64,000 nt of DNA, taken from positions 53,540-117,539 of the forward strand of contig NZ_NCEN01000013.1 of assembly GCF_002280675.1 (NCBI RefSeq), given 5' to 3'. The stretch's first letter is position 1. The number at the start of each line of letters is the position of its first letter. Positions 43,050-51,400 of the stretch are shown in pieces. The notes below the pieces were generated by a model, which made no database searches, was not told where the DNA came from, and saw nothing but the letters and a program-made list of their open reading frames with translations. The position numbers and the translations under genes were made by a program. Source of the DNA: Novosphingobium sp. 32-60-15. Lineage in GTDB: Bacteria > Pseudomonadota > Alphaproteobacteria > Sphingomonadales > Sphingomonadaceae.

Positions 43050-43840
43050 GATCGCTTTCCCTTTCTGAAGCCATCGCGCAGCTGGTCAATCATGATGCGC
43101 AGGGCACGCTTATAGCCACTGGGGCCTTCCATCATCCGGCGGACTATATGGCTCCAATCATGACGGACGGTGCCGCGGTCATCGAGCCCGCAGTATATCT
43201 GCCAGAATTTGTTATGGCCGAGGACGCGGGGCATATGCCAGACCCCGTGATAACCAAACGTGGAATGAACGTCGCCGGCTCTCTCGGCAGAGAAGCAATC
43301 CGCGATGAAATCAGGCGCAAATCGCATGCCCTGGCTTTCGAGCCAGGGACGGTTCTTGCGGCAGATTGTTAAATCTTCGGGATGAGCGGGTACGAACCTG
43401 GGTGATTGGCATAACCGCAGCAGGCGCTGGCTGCGCAACGAAAAGCCTCCGTTGCCAACGTTGTGCCCATCGGTGAATTGCGGCCAGCTTGCTCCGATGT
43501 AATCAAAATCCAGATAGTGCGGCTGCCAACCGTCTGCATTGATGACGTGGCCGTCCCATTGCACGACCAGGCAATGGGATGTTGTGATGTAGTCAGCCAG
43601 ATGCGCGAGCAGAAATTGGGAATATGCCGCAGACGATGTCATCTTCGCAATGCGGACAACCTCCACGCCAAAAGGTGCAGGGCCGATGTCGACATCGGTC
43701 AGCAGCAAGCATTTGGCGAAGTCTGCTTTTTCCATACTTATGGCCAAAGCCTGTAGTGTGGCGGCCATGTTGACCGAACTGATCGCGCACAGCGTCACTT
43801 GCGGTAAGGACAGGCGAGAAGAGGGAGGTGAAGCGGGCAT
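43046..43840 (-). CDS. DUF5672 family protein (glycosyltransferase-like)
   Basis: A 264-aa protein with family hallmarks VTLCAISSVNMAATLQAL, VVQWDGHVINADGW, DFDYIGASWPQF and VGNGGFSLRSQRLLRL, the last resembling donor/acceptor motifs of GT-A enzymes. The QWDG and WP segments suggest a metal-dependent sugar transferase, but the family's activity is not established. The ATG at 43840 is 4 nt after the GT2 stop; a GTG 36 nt earlier would overlap that gene and is the alternative. It sits between a GT2 and a PhyH gene in the capsule operon. Confidence 0.82.
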   Translation of the reverse strand: MPASPPSSRLSLPQVTLCAISSVNMAATLQALAISMEKADFAKCLLLTDVDIGPAPFGVEVVRIAKMTSSAAYSQFLLAHLADYITTSHCLVVQWDGHVINADGWQPHYLDFDYIGASWPQFTDGHNVGNGGFSLRSQRLLRLCQSPRFVPAHPEDLTICRKNRPWLESQGMRFAPDFIADCFSAERAGDVHSTFGYHGVWHMPRVLGHNKFWQIYCGLDDRGTVRHDWSHIVRRMMEGPSGYKRALRIMIDQLRDGFRKGKRS

Positions 43841-43844
43841 GGCG

Positions 43845-45473
43845 TCAGATGGCGACGGCAAAATGTTCTGCCGCACGGCTCAAGTGGCGATGGTGATACG
43901 GGTCGACGATCCGGTCAGTCCCCCATTTGCGCTGCAGGGCAGCCAGCTCGCCGGCGAACCGGGCTGCGCCAACAGGATCGCGATCAAACCCGCGCGAGAC
44001 GGATTCGTGATGGATCAGGACAGCACGAGGCTCGTAAAACGATTGCCATCCCTGTTGATTCAGCCGCAAGCAAAAATCCACATCGTTAAATGCGACGGGG
44101 AAGTTCTTTTCATCCAGACCACCGACAGCTTGGAAGCGGCTTTTTTGCACAACGAGGCAAGCGGCGGTTACGGCTGAGATGAACTGCGGAAGGGCATGGC
44201 GGCGGAAATATCCCGCATCTTCTGGCCGCAGATAGCGATGGGCATGCCCCGCGGCGTTGCCAACGCCGATGACCACCCCTGCATGCTGGATACGTCCATC
44301 AGGATAGAGAAGTTGTGCGCCAACGGCGCCGACTTCATCCCGGACGGCTTGGGTTGCAAGCGTAGCAAGCCAGTTTGGCTCTTTGATCTCGATGTCGTTG
44401 TTCAGCAGGCACAGAAGGTCGCCGCTTGCTGCTGCGGCTGCGCGATTGTTCATGGCTGAATAGTTGAACGGACCGGGATGACGCATGACAGTCATCCCGT
44501 GTGCTTGGATCTCGTCAAGGTAGGCCAGCGTTTCTGGTTCATCGCTATCGTTGTCGACCACAATGATCTCAATTTTCGGGTAATCAGTCGCTGCAAGACC
44601 GTCGAGGCAGGTTCTGAGCAGGTCTACCCGGTTGCGTGTTGGCACGATGATTGAAATTGATGGAAGTTCTTCCAGCAATCGAAGGGGCTGTGCCGCGATA
44701 TGTGGCAGCGGGCGCGAACGGCGATGGTGGAGCAATTCTGCGAGATGGCGAACTTGGCCCCGGCCGGCGGATTGCGCGACAAGTTTCTGCGCCCAGCCGT
44801 CGCTATGCCCGATTGATAGCAGGTCGGCCTTGTTGGCTGCTACAATGCATGACCCCGTTAGAAAATCGAAGTGCTTGAATAACTCCGGGTTCCAGTCAGG
44901 TTTGAAGTGTGGCCGGAGATAGCGTCCCCAACGATCCATCTGATCTTCGTCTGCGTAGACGACGTTAAAGGAGCCCGTTGAGACGACTGCGCGATAGGCG
45001 GCTGCAGCGCCGGGCGCGAGCAGGTCACCCGCCTCGACAGGCAGAAGCCATGGCCCCGCATCCCAATCAATGTTTTGCGATGCTGCAACCAGATCAGTCC
45101 CGGGTTCTCCGATGATGAAAGCCTCGACACCTTCAAGTGCAAGGTTTTCCATCGTTGCATTCAGCTGTGATGGATCAGCGTCTTTGCCGGTGTCTGTTTG
45201 CACAAGCGCTATGATCGGGCGATGCGGGCAAGGTGGGCTGTGGACGCGCTCGGCTCTGCCCTTTTGAAGGCCCCAAAGCATATAGGCGCGCGGGGAGCGG
45301 CTGAGCAACACTGCGAATTGGCCATTCGCCCTTACGCGCTTGCGTAGCACCCACCACTTTGTCGCGACAAGATAGTCGCCAGGTGCCAGCCGAAAGGCAT
45401 CAAAGTGAATCCGGATCCTCAACCAGACATTCAGTAAAGCCGCGACAATCCGACGGGCTGGAAGGGATTGCAT
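43845..45473 (-). CDS. Family 2 glycosyltransferase
   Basis: A 542-aa GT-A enzyme. An N-terminal region of about 250 residues resembles a degenerate first glycosyltransferase module (VVYADEDQMDRWGRYLRPHFKPDWNPELF). A complete GT2 domain follows: SISIIVPTRNRVDLLRTCL, IIVVDNDSDEPETLAYL, NYSAMNNRAAAAASGDLLCL, the metal-binding LLNNDIEI, and the catalytic-type FPVAFNDVDFCLRLNQQGW. It is probably a capsule-chain or rhamnan-type transferase. The ATG at 45473 has AAAGGGCAG upstream and is preferred to the longer frame from 45542. A 105-nt gap separates it from kpsT. Confidence 0.88.
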   Translation of the reverse strand: MQSLPARRIVAALLNVWLRIRIHFDAFRLAPGDYLVATKWWVLRKRVRANGQFAVLLSRSPRAYMLWGLQKGRAERVHSPPCPHRPIIALVQTDTGKDADPSQLNATMENLALEGVEAFIIGEPGTDLVAASQNIDWDAGPWLLPVEAGDLLAPGAAAAYRAVVSTGSFNVVYADEDQMDRWGRYLRPHFKPDWNPELFKHFDFLTGSCIVAANKADLLSIGHSDGWAQKLVAQSAGRGQVRHLAELLHHRRSRPLPHIAAQPLRLLEELPSISIIVPTRNRVDLLRTCLDGLAATDYPKIEIIVVDNDSDEPETLAYLDEIQAHGMTVMRHPGPFNYSAMNNRAAAAASGDLLCLLNNDIEIKEPNWLATLATQAVRDEVGAVGAQLLYPDGRIQHAGVVIGVGNAAGHAHRYLRPEDAGYFRRHALPQFISAVTAACLVVQKSRFQAVGGLDEKNFPVAFNDVDFCLRLNQQGWQSFYEPRAVLIHHESVSRGFDRDPVGAARFAGELAALQRKWGTDRIVDPYHHRHLSRAAEHFAVAI

Positions 45474-45578
45474 TTTCACTGCCCTTTTTCGGCGGACCAG
45501 ACTTGCATGCAGCCGTGGCGGGATATTCCCGCCCATGGCCAATCTTCAACAAAAAAGCTGCTTCACTTTCATTGACGG

Positions 45579-46226
45579 CTAGAGATTGGTGTACCTTTCG
45601 AGAGCAGCGTCGACATCGGTGTACATCGTCCCGCGACAGGCATCCAACAAAAGAGCGCTATCGCAATATTCGCGGATGGTTTCTACGCTATGCGAAGCCA
45701 CCAGCAAGGCCCGGTCGGCGCGCTTTTCGAACAACTCGTGGTGGCACTTCCGCTGGAAATTCTGGTCACCGACAAGGATGATTTCGTCAATCATGTAGCA
45801 ATCGAATTCGATGACCAAAGACAGCGCAAAAGCCAGGCGTGCGCGCATCCCTGAGGAATAGGTTTTTACCGGCATGCGCAATTGCCTGCCTAATTCGGTG
45901 AAATCCTCCACGAAATCGCGGATATCACGATAGCTTTTCCCATAGATTCTGGCGATGAAGCGCGCGTTGTCATAACCGGACAGGCTTCCTTGAAAGCCTC
46001 CGCCAAAGCCGAGTGGCCATGACACCGACATGTGCCGCTCAATCTTGCCGCGGGTCGGCATCTCAACCCCGCCGATCAGTTTGATCAAGGTGCTCTTGCC
46101 CGCGCCGTTGCGGCCCAGCAGGCCTACTTTCTGGCCGGGCATGATTGTGAAATCGAGCCCGTCAAACACCAGCTTTTCGCCGTGGCCAGCCCGGTAGACC
46201 TTCCGCAGGTTTGTACCGACGATCAT
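45579..46226 (-). CDS. kpsT: Capsule polysaccharide ABC transporter ATP-binding protein (KpsT-like)
   Basis: A 215-aa ATPase energising export of a lipid-linked polysaccharide. Walker A is LLGRNGAGKSTLIK, the signature TYSSGMRARLAFALS, Walker B CYMIDEIILVGD and the H-loop LLVASHS. The short size and absence of a C-terminal carbohydrate-binding domain fit the KpsT (group 2 capsule) type and not Wzt of O-antigen export. It overlaps the permease gene by 4 nt (ATGA). Confidence 0.92.
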   Translation of the reverse strand: MIVGTNLRKVYRAGHGEKLVFDGLDFTIMPGQKVGLLGRNGAGKSTLIKLIGGVEMPTRGKIERHMSVSWPLGFGGGFQGSLSGYDNARFIARIYGKSYRDIRDFVEDFTELGRQLRMPVKTYSSGMRARLAFALSLVIEFDCYMIDEIILVGDQNFQRKCHHELFEKRADRALLVASHSVETIREYCDSALLLDACRGTMYTDVDAALERYTNL

Positions 46227-47011
46227 TCGACGGTCAGTATCTTGCGGACATGGCGGCACAGAAACATCCCGAACATGAGCAATATCATGGGGATGATGAT
46301 CGGGACCGTGTAATTGTAATAGGGCTGGACGTCGGTGCCGAACACGCCTGCGCGCATCATTTCCATCGCGTTGACCGGGGGGGACCATTGCAGGACGTTG
46401 CGCGCTTCAGGGGTTAGCCATGACATCATGCTGAACGTGCCCGAAACGGGGATCATGAGGTAAGTCGTTACGGGCATGAACTTTTCCAGCACGCTCGACA
46501 TTTCTGATGCGGGCGCGATGATGAAGGACATGGCCAGCGTAAAGAAACCGTAGAGGAACCATCCGGCAAGGAACAAGCCAAGGTCTGTCGGCACGGGGAA
46601 GAAGCCGAAATAAATCAGGATCAGTGCAACGAACAAATAGGCCATCAGGCCGCCAATGAATTCGATGAGAAACCGCACAAAAACGAAATCGAAAATCTTG
46701 ATCTGGCGATGGTAAAGCAGGCTGCCGTTGGCTTCGAAGACCATGATCGAACGGCTTACGGAATGGCGAAACAGGGTTAGCGGAAGGTAGCCGGTGATCA
46801 CGAAGGCAACCACGCTGACCCCGTGATCTTCCGGCCCCTTCAAAAATGTCCACATGATCGCCACGAGCGAGCCGAACAGCAAAGGTTCGGCCATGACCCA
46901 CAAGAAGCCGATGTTTTCGCGCCCGAACCGTGTGGTGAGTTCACGCTGCATCAATGCTCCGATTACACGAAGCTGGATGCGCCAACCCTCACGAAACGAT
47001 GCCACTGTCAT
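46223..47011 (-). CDS. kpsM: Capsule polysaccharide ABC transporter permease (KpsM-like)
   Basis: A 262-aa ABC-2 type permease with about six helices. It begins TVASFREGWRIQLRVIGALM and has the family segment RELTTRFGRENIGFLWVMAE, then GYLPLTLFRHSVSRSI, and ends near VPIIIPMILLMFGMFLCRHV. It forms the inner-membrane channel with KpsT. The start at 47011 overlaps the kpsE stop by 4 nt; the frame above that is a shadow of kpsE. Confidence 0.93.
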   Translation of the reverse strand: MTVASFREGWRIQLRVIGALMQRELTTRFGRENIGFLWVMAEPLLFGSLVAIMWTFLKGPEDHGVSVVAFVITGYLPLTLFRHSVSRSIMVFEANGSLLYHRQIKIFDFVFVRFLIEFIGGLMAYLFVALILIYFGFFPVPTDLGLFLAGWFLYGFFTLAMSFIIAPASEMSSVLEKFMPVTTYLMIPVSGTFSMMSWLTPEARNVLQWSPPVNAMEMMRAGVFGTDVQPYYNYTVPIIIPMILLMFGMFLCRHVRKILTVE

Positions 47012-48168
47012 TTGTCCGGAGAATGTTCGATGATCCCGACGACAAGCATCCATCCGATAAGATAGAGGCAAAGCGCAAGGCCCGCGATGGTCAGGATCTT
47101 GATCAACCGGTTGGGCAAAAGCGGCTCGTCAGGCAGGTTGGGTTCAACCACGCGCTCAAGATAGAACTTTTGCTTCAGCGCATCGGTGCGCGCTTGTTCC
47201 AGCGCGGCGTTTGCTGCTGTCAGCATCTGCTCGGCAAACTCTTGTTCGGACACCAGACTTTCATATTCACCGAGCTTCGATGCGATTGCCTGTGGTGTCC
47301 CTACGATCTTGCCGCTTTGGACGTTGATCTGGCGCTCCAAGGCCGCAATTTTCATGCGCAGTGCAGGAATGGCGGGGTTGTCGGGCGCTGCGCTTTCCAC
47401 TTGCTCCAATTGCGCTTTGACGACGGATTGTTCGATGATCAGCCGGTTGGTGGATTCCAGACCGACGGCTGCCTGCCGCACAGGGTCAATGATATCCTGC
47501 GAATTGCGATATATTCGTAACGCAAGCCGAGCCTTTTTAAGACGGCCTTCGGCTGCCACAATCCGGCTTTCCGCCTCTTCGATGGCATTTGCTTCGGCGC
47601 GCTGGTTCAGGAGGTTGACCATCCTTTCGCTCAGCAACAGCAGTTCCGCATTTACATCGCGCGATTCCTTGGGCGAGAAAGCCCACACCTGAAGCGCCAC
47701 GATGCCGGAGTTGTGATCCACGCTCGGCGTTACGGCATTGCCGTAATATTCGTAAAGATCCTCGAAAGTGTCGCTGTCCAACGCACCGGGGAAACGCGAC
47801 AGCACATCGGCGTCCGTTGTGCCATATATTTTCTTTAACGGCAGGCGCTTGTTAAGATCGTCCAGAGCGTTGCGCGAGCGCAGATATTCGATGATTTCGT
47901 TAGCCTCATCGCGGCCCGGGCTCATCCCCGAAGTCTGGATGAGGTTGGCAAGCGTGGCCGACGCCGTCGGGCGCTGGCCCGGGCTTTTGATAACGAAACG
48001 GGATTCCGAAACGTAGCGGTCTGACGCAACAAAACCGTAATAAACCACAGCCACCAAGATTGGAAACACTACGAAGAGTGAAACCCACACGTTCCTTCGA
48101 AGCAATGAGAGGATCCTCGAGCCTGCGTTTTCGGCCCCAGAAAAAGAGTTATTTGAGACAGGTTCCAC
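47008..48168 (-). CDS. kpsE: Capsule polysaccharide export inner-membrane/periplasmic protein (KpsE/CtrB-like)
   Basis: A 386-aa membrane-periplasmic adaptor of the PCP-3 type. TM1 lies at about residues 27-47 (VWVSLFVVFPILVAVVYYGF) and TM2 at about 355-378 near the C-terminus. Between them is a long periplasmic domain with coiled-coil-prone helices (residues 190-330). The N-terminal segment SDRYVSESRFVIKSP is typical of KpsE/CtrB. It bridges KpsMT with the outer-membrane KpsD/Wza-like lipoprotein encoded at the other end of the operon. It is the first gene of the minus-strand operon, facing the giant glycosyltransferase gene across 272 nt. Confidence 0.93.
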   Translation of the reverse strand: MEPVSNNSFSGAENAGSRILSLLRRNVWVSLFVVFPILVAVVYYGFVASDRYVSESRFVIKSPGQRPTASATLANLIQTSGMSPGRDEANEIIEYLRSRNALDDLNKRLPLKKIYGTTDADVLSRFPGALDSDTFEDLYEYYGNAVTPSVDHNSGIVALQVWAFSPKESRDVNAELLLLSERMVNLLNQRAEANAIEEAESRIVAAEGRLKKARLALRIYRNSQDIIDPVRQAAVGLESTNRLIIEQSVVKAQLEQVESAAPDNPAIPALRMKIAALERQINVQSGKIVGTPQAIASKLGEYESLVSEQEFAEQMLTAANAALEQARTDALKQKFYLERVVEPNLPDEPLLPNRLIKILTIAGLALCLYLIGWMLVVGIIEHSPDK

Positions 48169-48272
48169 TATCGGATTATACCGTTTCCACTGTTGGTGTA
48201 CGACGCCAGCCGTTAGCTTGATTGCGAAGTGTTTGCAACACAGGCCGGGCTTGAGGAACGATCAAACGATCT

Positions 48273-48287
48273 GTCTGCAACGCAGAC
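48273..48287. promoter_or_regulatory. Inverted repeat in the kpsE / giant-GT divergent region
   Basis: GTCTGC-AAC-GCAGAC is a perfect inverted repeat near the middle of the 272-nt AT-richer divergent region. It could be an operator shared by both promoters. No sigma-70 boxes are clear enough to call, and no gene is seen in this gap. Confidence 0.35.
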
Positions 48288-48440
48288 GTTAGCTGATCTG
48301 ATTTCGCCCGAGGTTTAGTCCATTCGTTCCTGTAAATCACATGATGACCGCGGCGCTGCTGCGTTGACGAATTCGTTTGAAATTGTAAATCACAGCCATC
48401 TACGTAGCCTGCATCAGGCAGTTGAAAAGATTGAACCAAA

Positions 48441-51400
48441 ATGGATAAAATAAAGAGAATTGATGAGTTCGCTGCTTATGCGAACAATTACAATTATGTC
48501 TCGTTCGATCTTTTCGACACACTCATTCGCAGACAATTTCTGACAGTTCACCAGATCCATGATTTGGTAAGTGCCTATGCGTTGGCTCTTTTAGGCCGAC
48601 ATGGGTCCATGCCAGTTAGCGACATGACATCGCTACGCTATCGTATGGGCGGCGCACTGAAGGCAGCGCCGGAACTTCTTATCCAAGAGCCGTCGGCCGA
48701 GCAGGTTTGGGACCGTTTGCTCTCGCACGATCAAGGGGTGAAAGACGCGGGTCGTCGCCAGGAACTGGTCGAACAGATTGTGCGGTTCGAGCATGAACTG
48801 GAAATGACCAACCTTAGGTTGGTCGAGGGAGCCCGCGAACTGCTTGAGAACCTGCGTGCCAGCGGGAAGACCCTGATCGCGATTTCAGACATGTATTTTA
48901 GCCATGCTTACATGCAGAAAATTCTTGAGCGGCTAGAAATCTACGATCTCTTTCACCACGTCTATATCTCTGCCGAAGTCAATCTGACAAAGCAAACCAG
49001 TGACTTGTTCCGCCATGTTCTCAAAGACCTGAACTTGGCGCCTCATGAACAAATCCACGTCGGCGATAATCTGGTTTCAGATGTGGAGATGGCAAACCTT
49101 GTCGGCATTGAGGCAGTGCTGGTTGTTCAGCATGAATTGCTGAAACTTGACCCTCGCGGCTACGGTAAGCGCGAACTCGTTGCCGAAGATGTCGCTGATT
49201 TGGTGAAGGCGCATCTCTTTACAGTGCTCTTTGACGTTTTGAACCGCCGGGCTACCCAAATATATTTCATGGCGCGTGACGGCATAGCTGTACGCAATTT
49301 TCTTGGCGCTTGGGGATCACCTCTGCGCGATGCGTTCCTGCCCACTCCCGATCATAGTGAGCTTTATCTCAATCGGGCGTTGACGTGTTGGGCCAATGTC
49401 GATTTTTCGACCGACTGGCTTTCGACTGCTATCGGATGGGCGTTCTGGCTCAAAGAGGGCAAGGCTACCCGGCACGAGATTGCGCAGTTGCTCGGTGTAC
49501 CACCAGTGCTGGAAGAGGTTGGGAGCGAAGTTCTTGAGGCTGCCGTTTTCCAGTTCAAACTGGCCGATGCTTATCGCGAAGCGGGCTATGAAGAACTGAT
49601 CAAGAAACAAATCATTGCCAAACGCCAAGCGATTGAATCCTATCTGAAGGGCGTGGGGTTCTACGAGCATGCCGCAGTAGCGATTTCCGATGTCGGATAT
49701 TCCGGCACTGTTGCAAGGGCGCTCAACACGATCCTAGTGCAGCGATGCGCTGAAGGGAGCGAACTGTTGCCTCCTACGGCTATGCTCCATCTCATCGCCA
49801 CGAACGAAAATTACAGTCATAACAAGATACACGCCCAACCACATTGTCTGTATTCGGCGCAGGCGGTCATTCCAGCGCATGCGATGCCGAGCACGCTCAC
49901 GGGATCATACGCCTGGTTGGAGTATTTCTTTAAACATCCCACATTGATGCCGATCACCCAGTTTCGGGATGAGGATGGCAAGGTTGTGCCTGACTTGCGC
50001 ATGCGTGATAAGCCGCTTCCGACCGCGGGAAACAACGAACTGCTTGATTTCGCGATAGACAAGCCCAGTGACTTGATCCTGATGTGGATGGCGGCGACCG
50101 ATTGTTACGGTGAACTCTGCGGTCCTATAATTCAGCGGTTTGCAGAGCCAGACCGCAAGACACTCGACCAGATGCGTGGTGAGGTTTACGAACTCGACCC
50201 AATCGAAGGCACGACCCGTCTGGTTTACTTGGAAATGCCCAGTGCCCGACCAGATACGATCGAGGCCTTGGCGCGAAGTCGAGATTATTGGATCGCGGGA
50301 TCATTGGCAGCGTCGCGCTTCGCTGAAGCTGACGGACGAGAGATGGACGACGACAGCGGCAAAAATGATGGCTTTCCAACACGCCAGAGCAAGCCGAAGT
50401 GGTGGAAGAAGCTGCTCGGATCAAGGCTCACGTCGTTTATTCAATCACCAAACGGCTTTGAAGCCGATTTCTATCGCTCTTTCTACCCTGACGTAGCAGA
50501 ATTGGGCGGCGAGGATGCACTGGTTGCACACTTCGTGCGCCATGGCCGGAAAGAGAACCGTTTCGGCTCACGCGCGGCATTTGTGGGGCAGCTTGAGGTG
50601 GAGTTTGGGCAGCTTCCGTCTGATTTTGACGCAGAAGCCTATTTGCACTTCAACCCGGACGTGGCCGTTGCCTATTCCACGCCGGAAAAAGCTCTTGACC
50701 ATTTCATGCGTCATGGTCGTCATGAGGGCCGCAATTATCGGGCGCCAGTACAGGAAATTGACAGAGAGCTTAACCGACTCTTGCGGGACGGAAAAATCAG
50801 TCTATCCGATGAGGAGAGTAAGCTACTCGGCGGTGAAACGACAGTTCTTGCGCTTTATCTTGCCAGATTCGGACTCAAGCCCAGTGCTTGGCTTGAAAAG
50901 ATTGATGTTGTCGAATTTGCTGCGTTGAACGGTCATTGGGCTGGCAGCGTCACGACAAGGGCGGAGGCGCTTGTAGCACTTTGCGAGCACGGGCTTATTC
51001 GAATGCCATCGCTATCGCTGGCTGACCCGTTTGACGCAAATTATGTTAGAACGACCTATCCTGAGCTGTCGAAACTGACCGATTATCAGCTTTACTGCAC
51101 ATGTCTGCAGCGGATGCAGCCGACCTCCGAAGCTGCAGCTTTGATGAAAGTGTGGCGGGCGCCATTTTATCCGGAATCATTCCGATGGCTCGCATGGCAG
51201 GCAACGCATGCCAAAATTCTGGCGAAGGCGGGCCGCGTACAAGTTTTGCAGCACTTTCTTGCGCAAAAAGGGATGGATCGTATCGGCTACATCTCGGGCG
51301 AAGACGCACCCCGTCTGCTCGAGTTTCTAGGGCATCAAGCAAGATGGCGCGATGGCTCGGTTGATAATGCCAGCTTCTACTTTGAGGAGGCGATCAAGCG

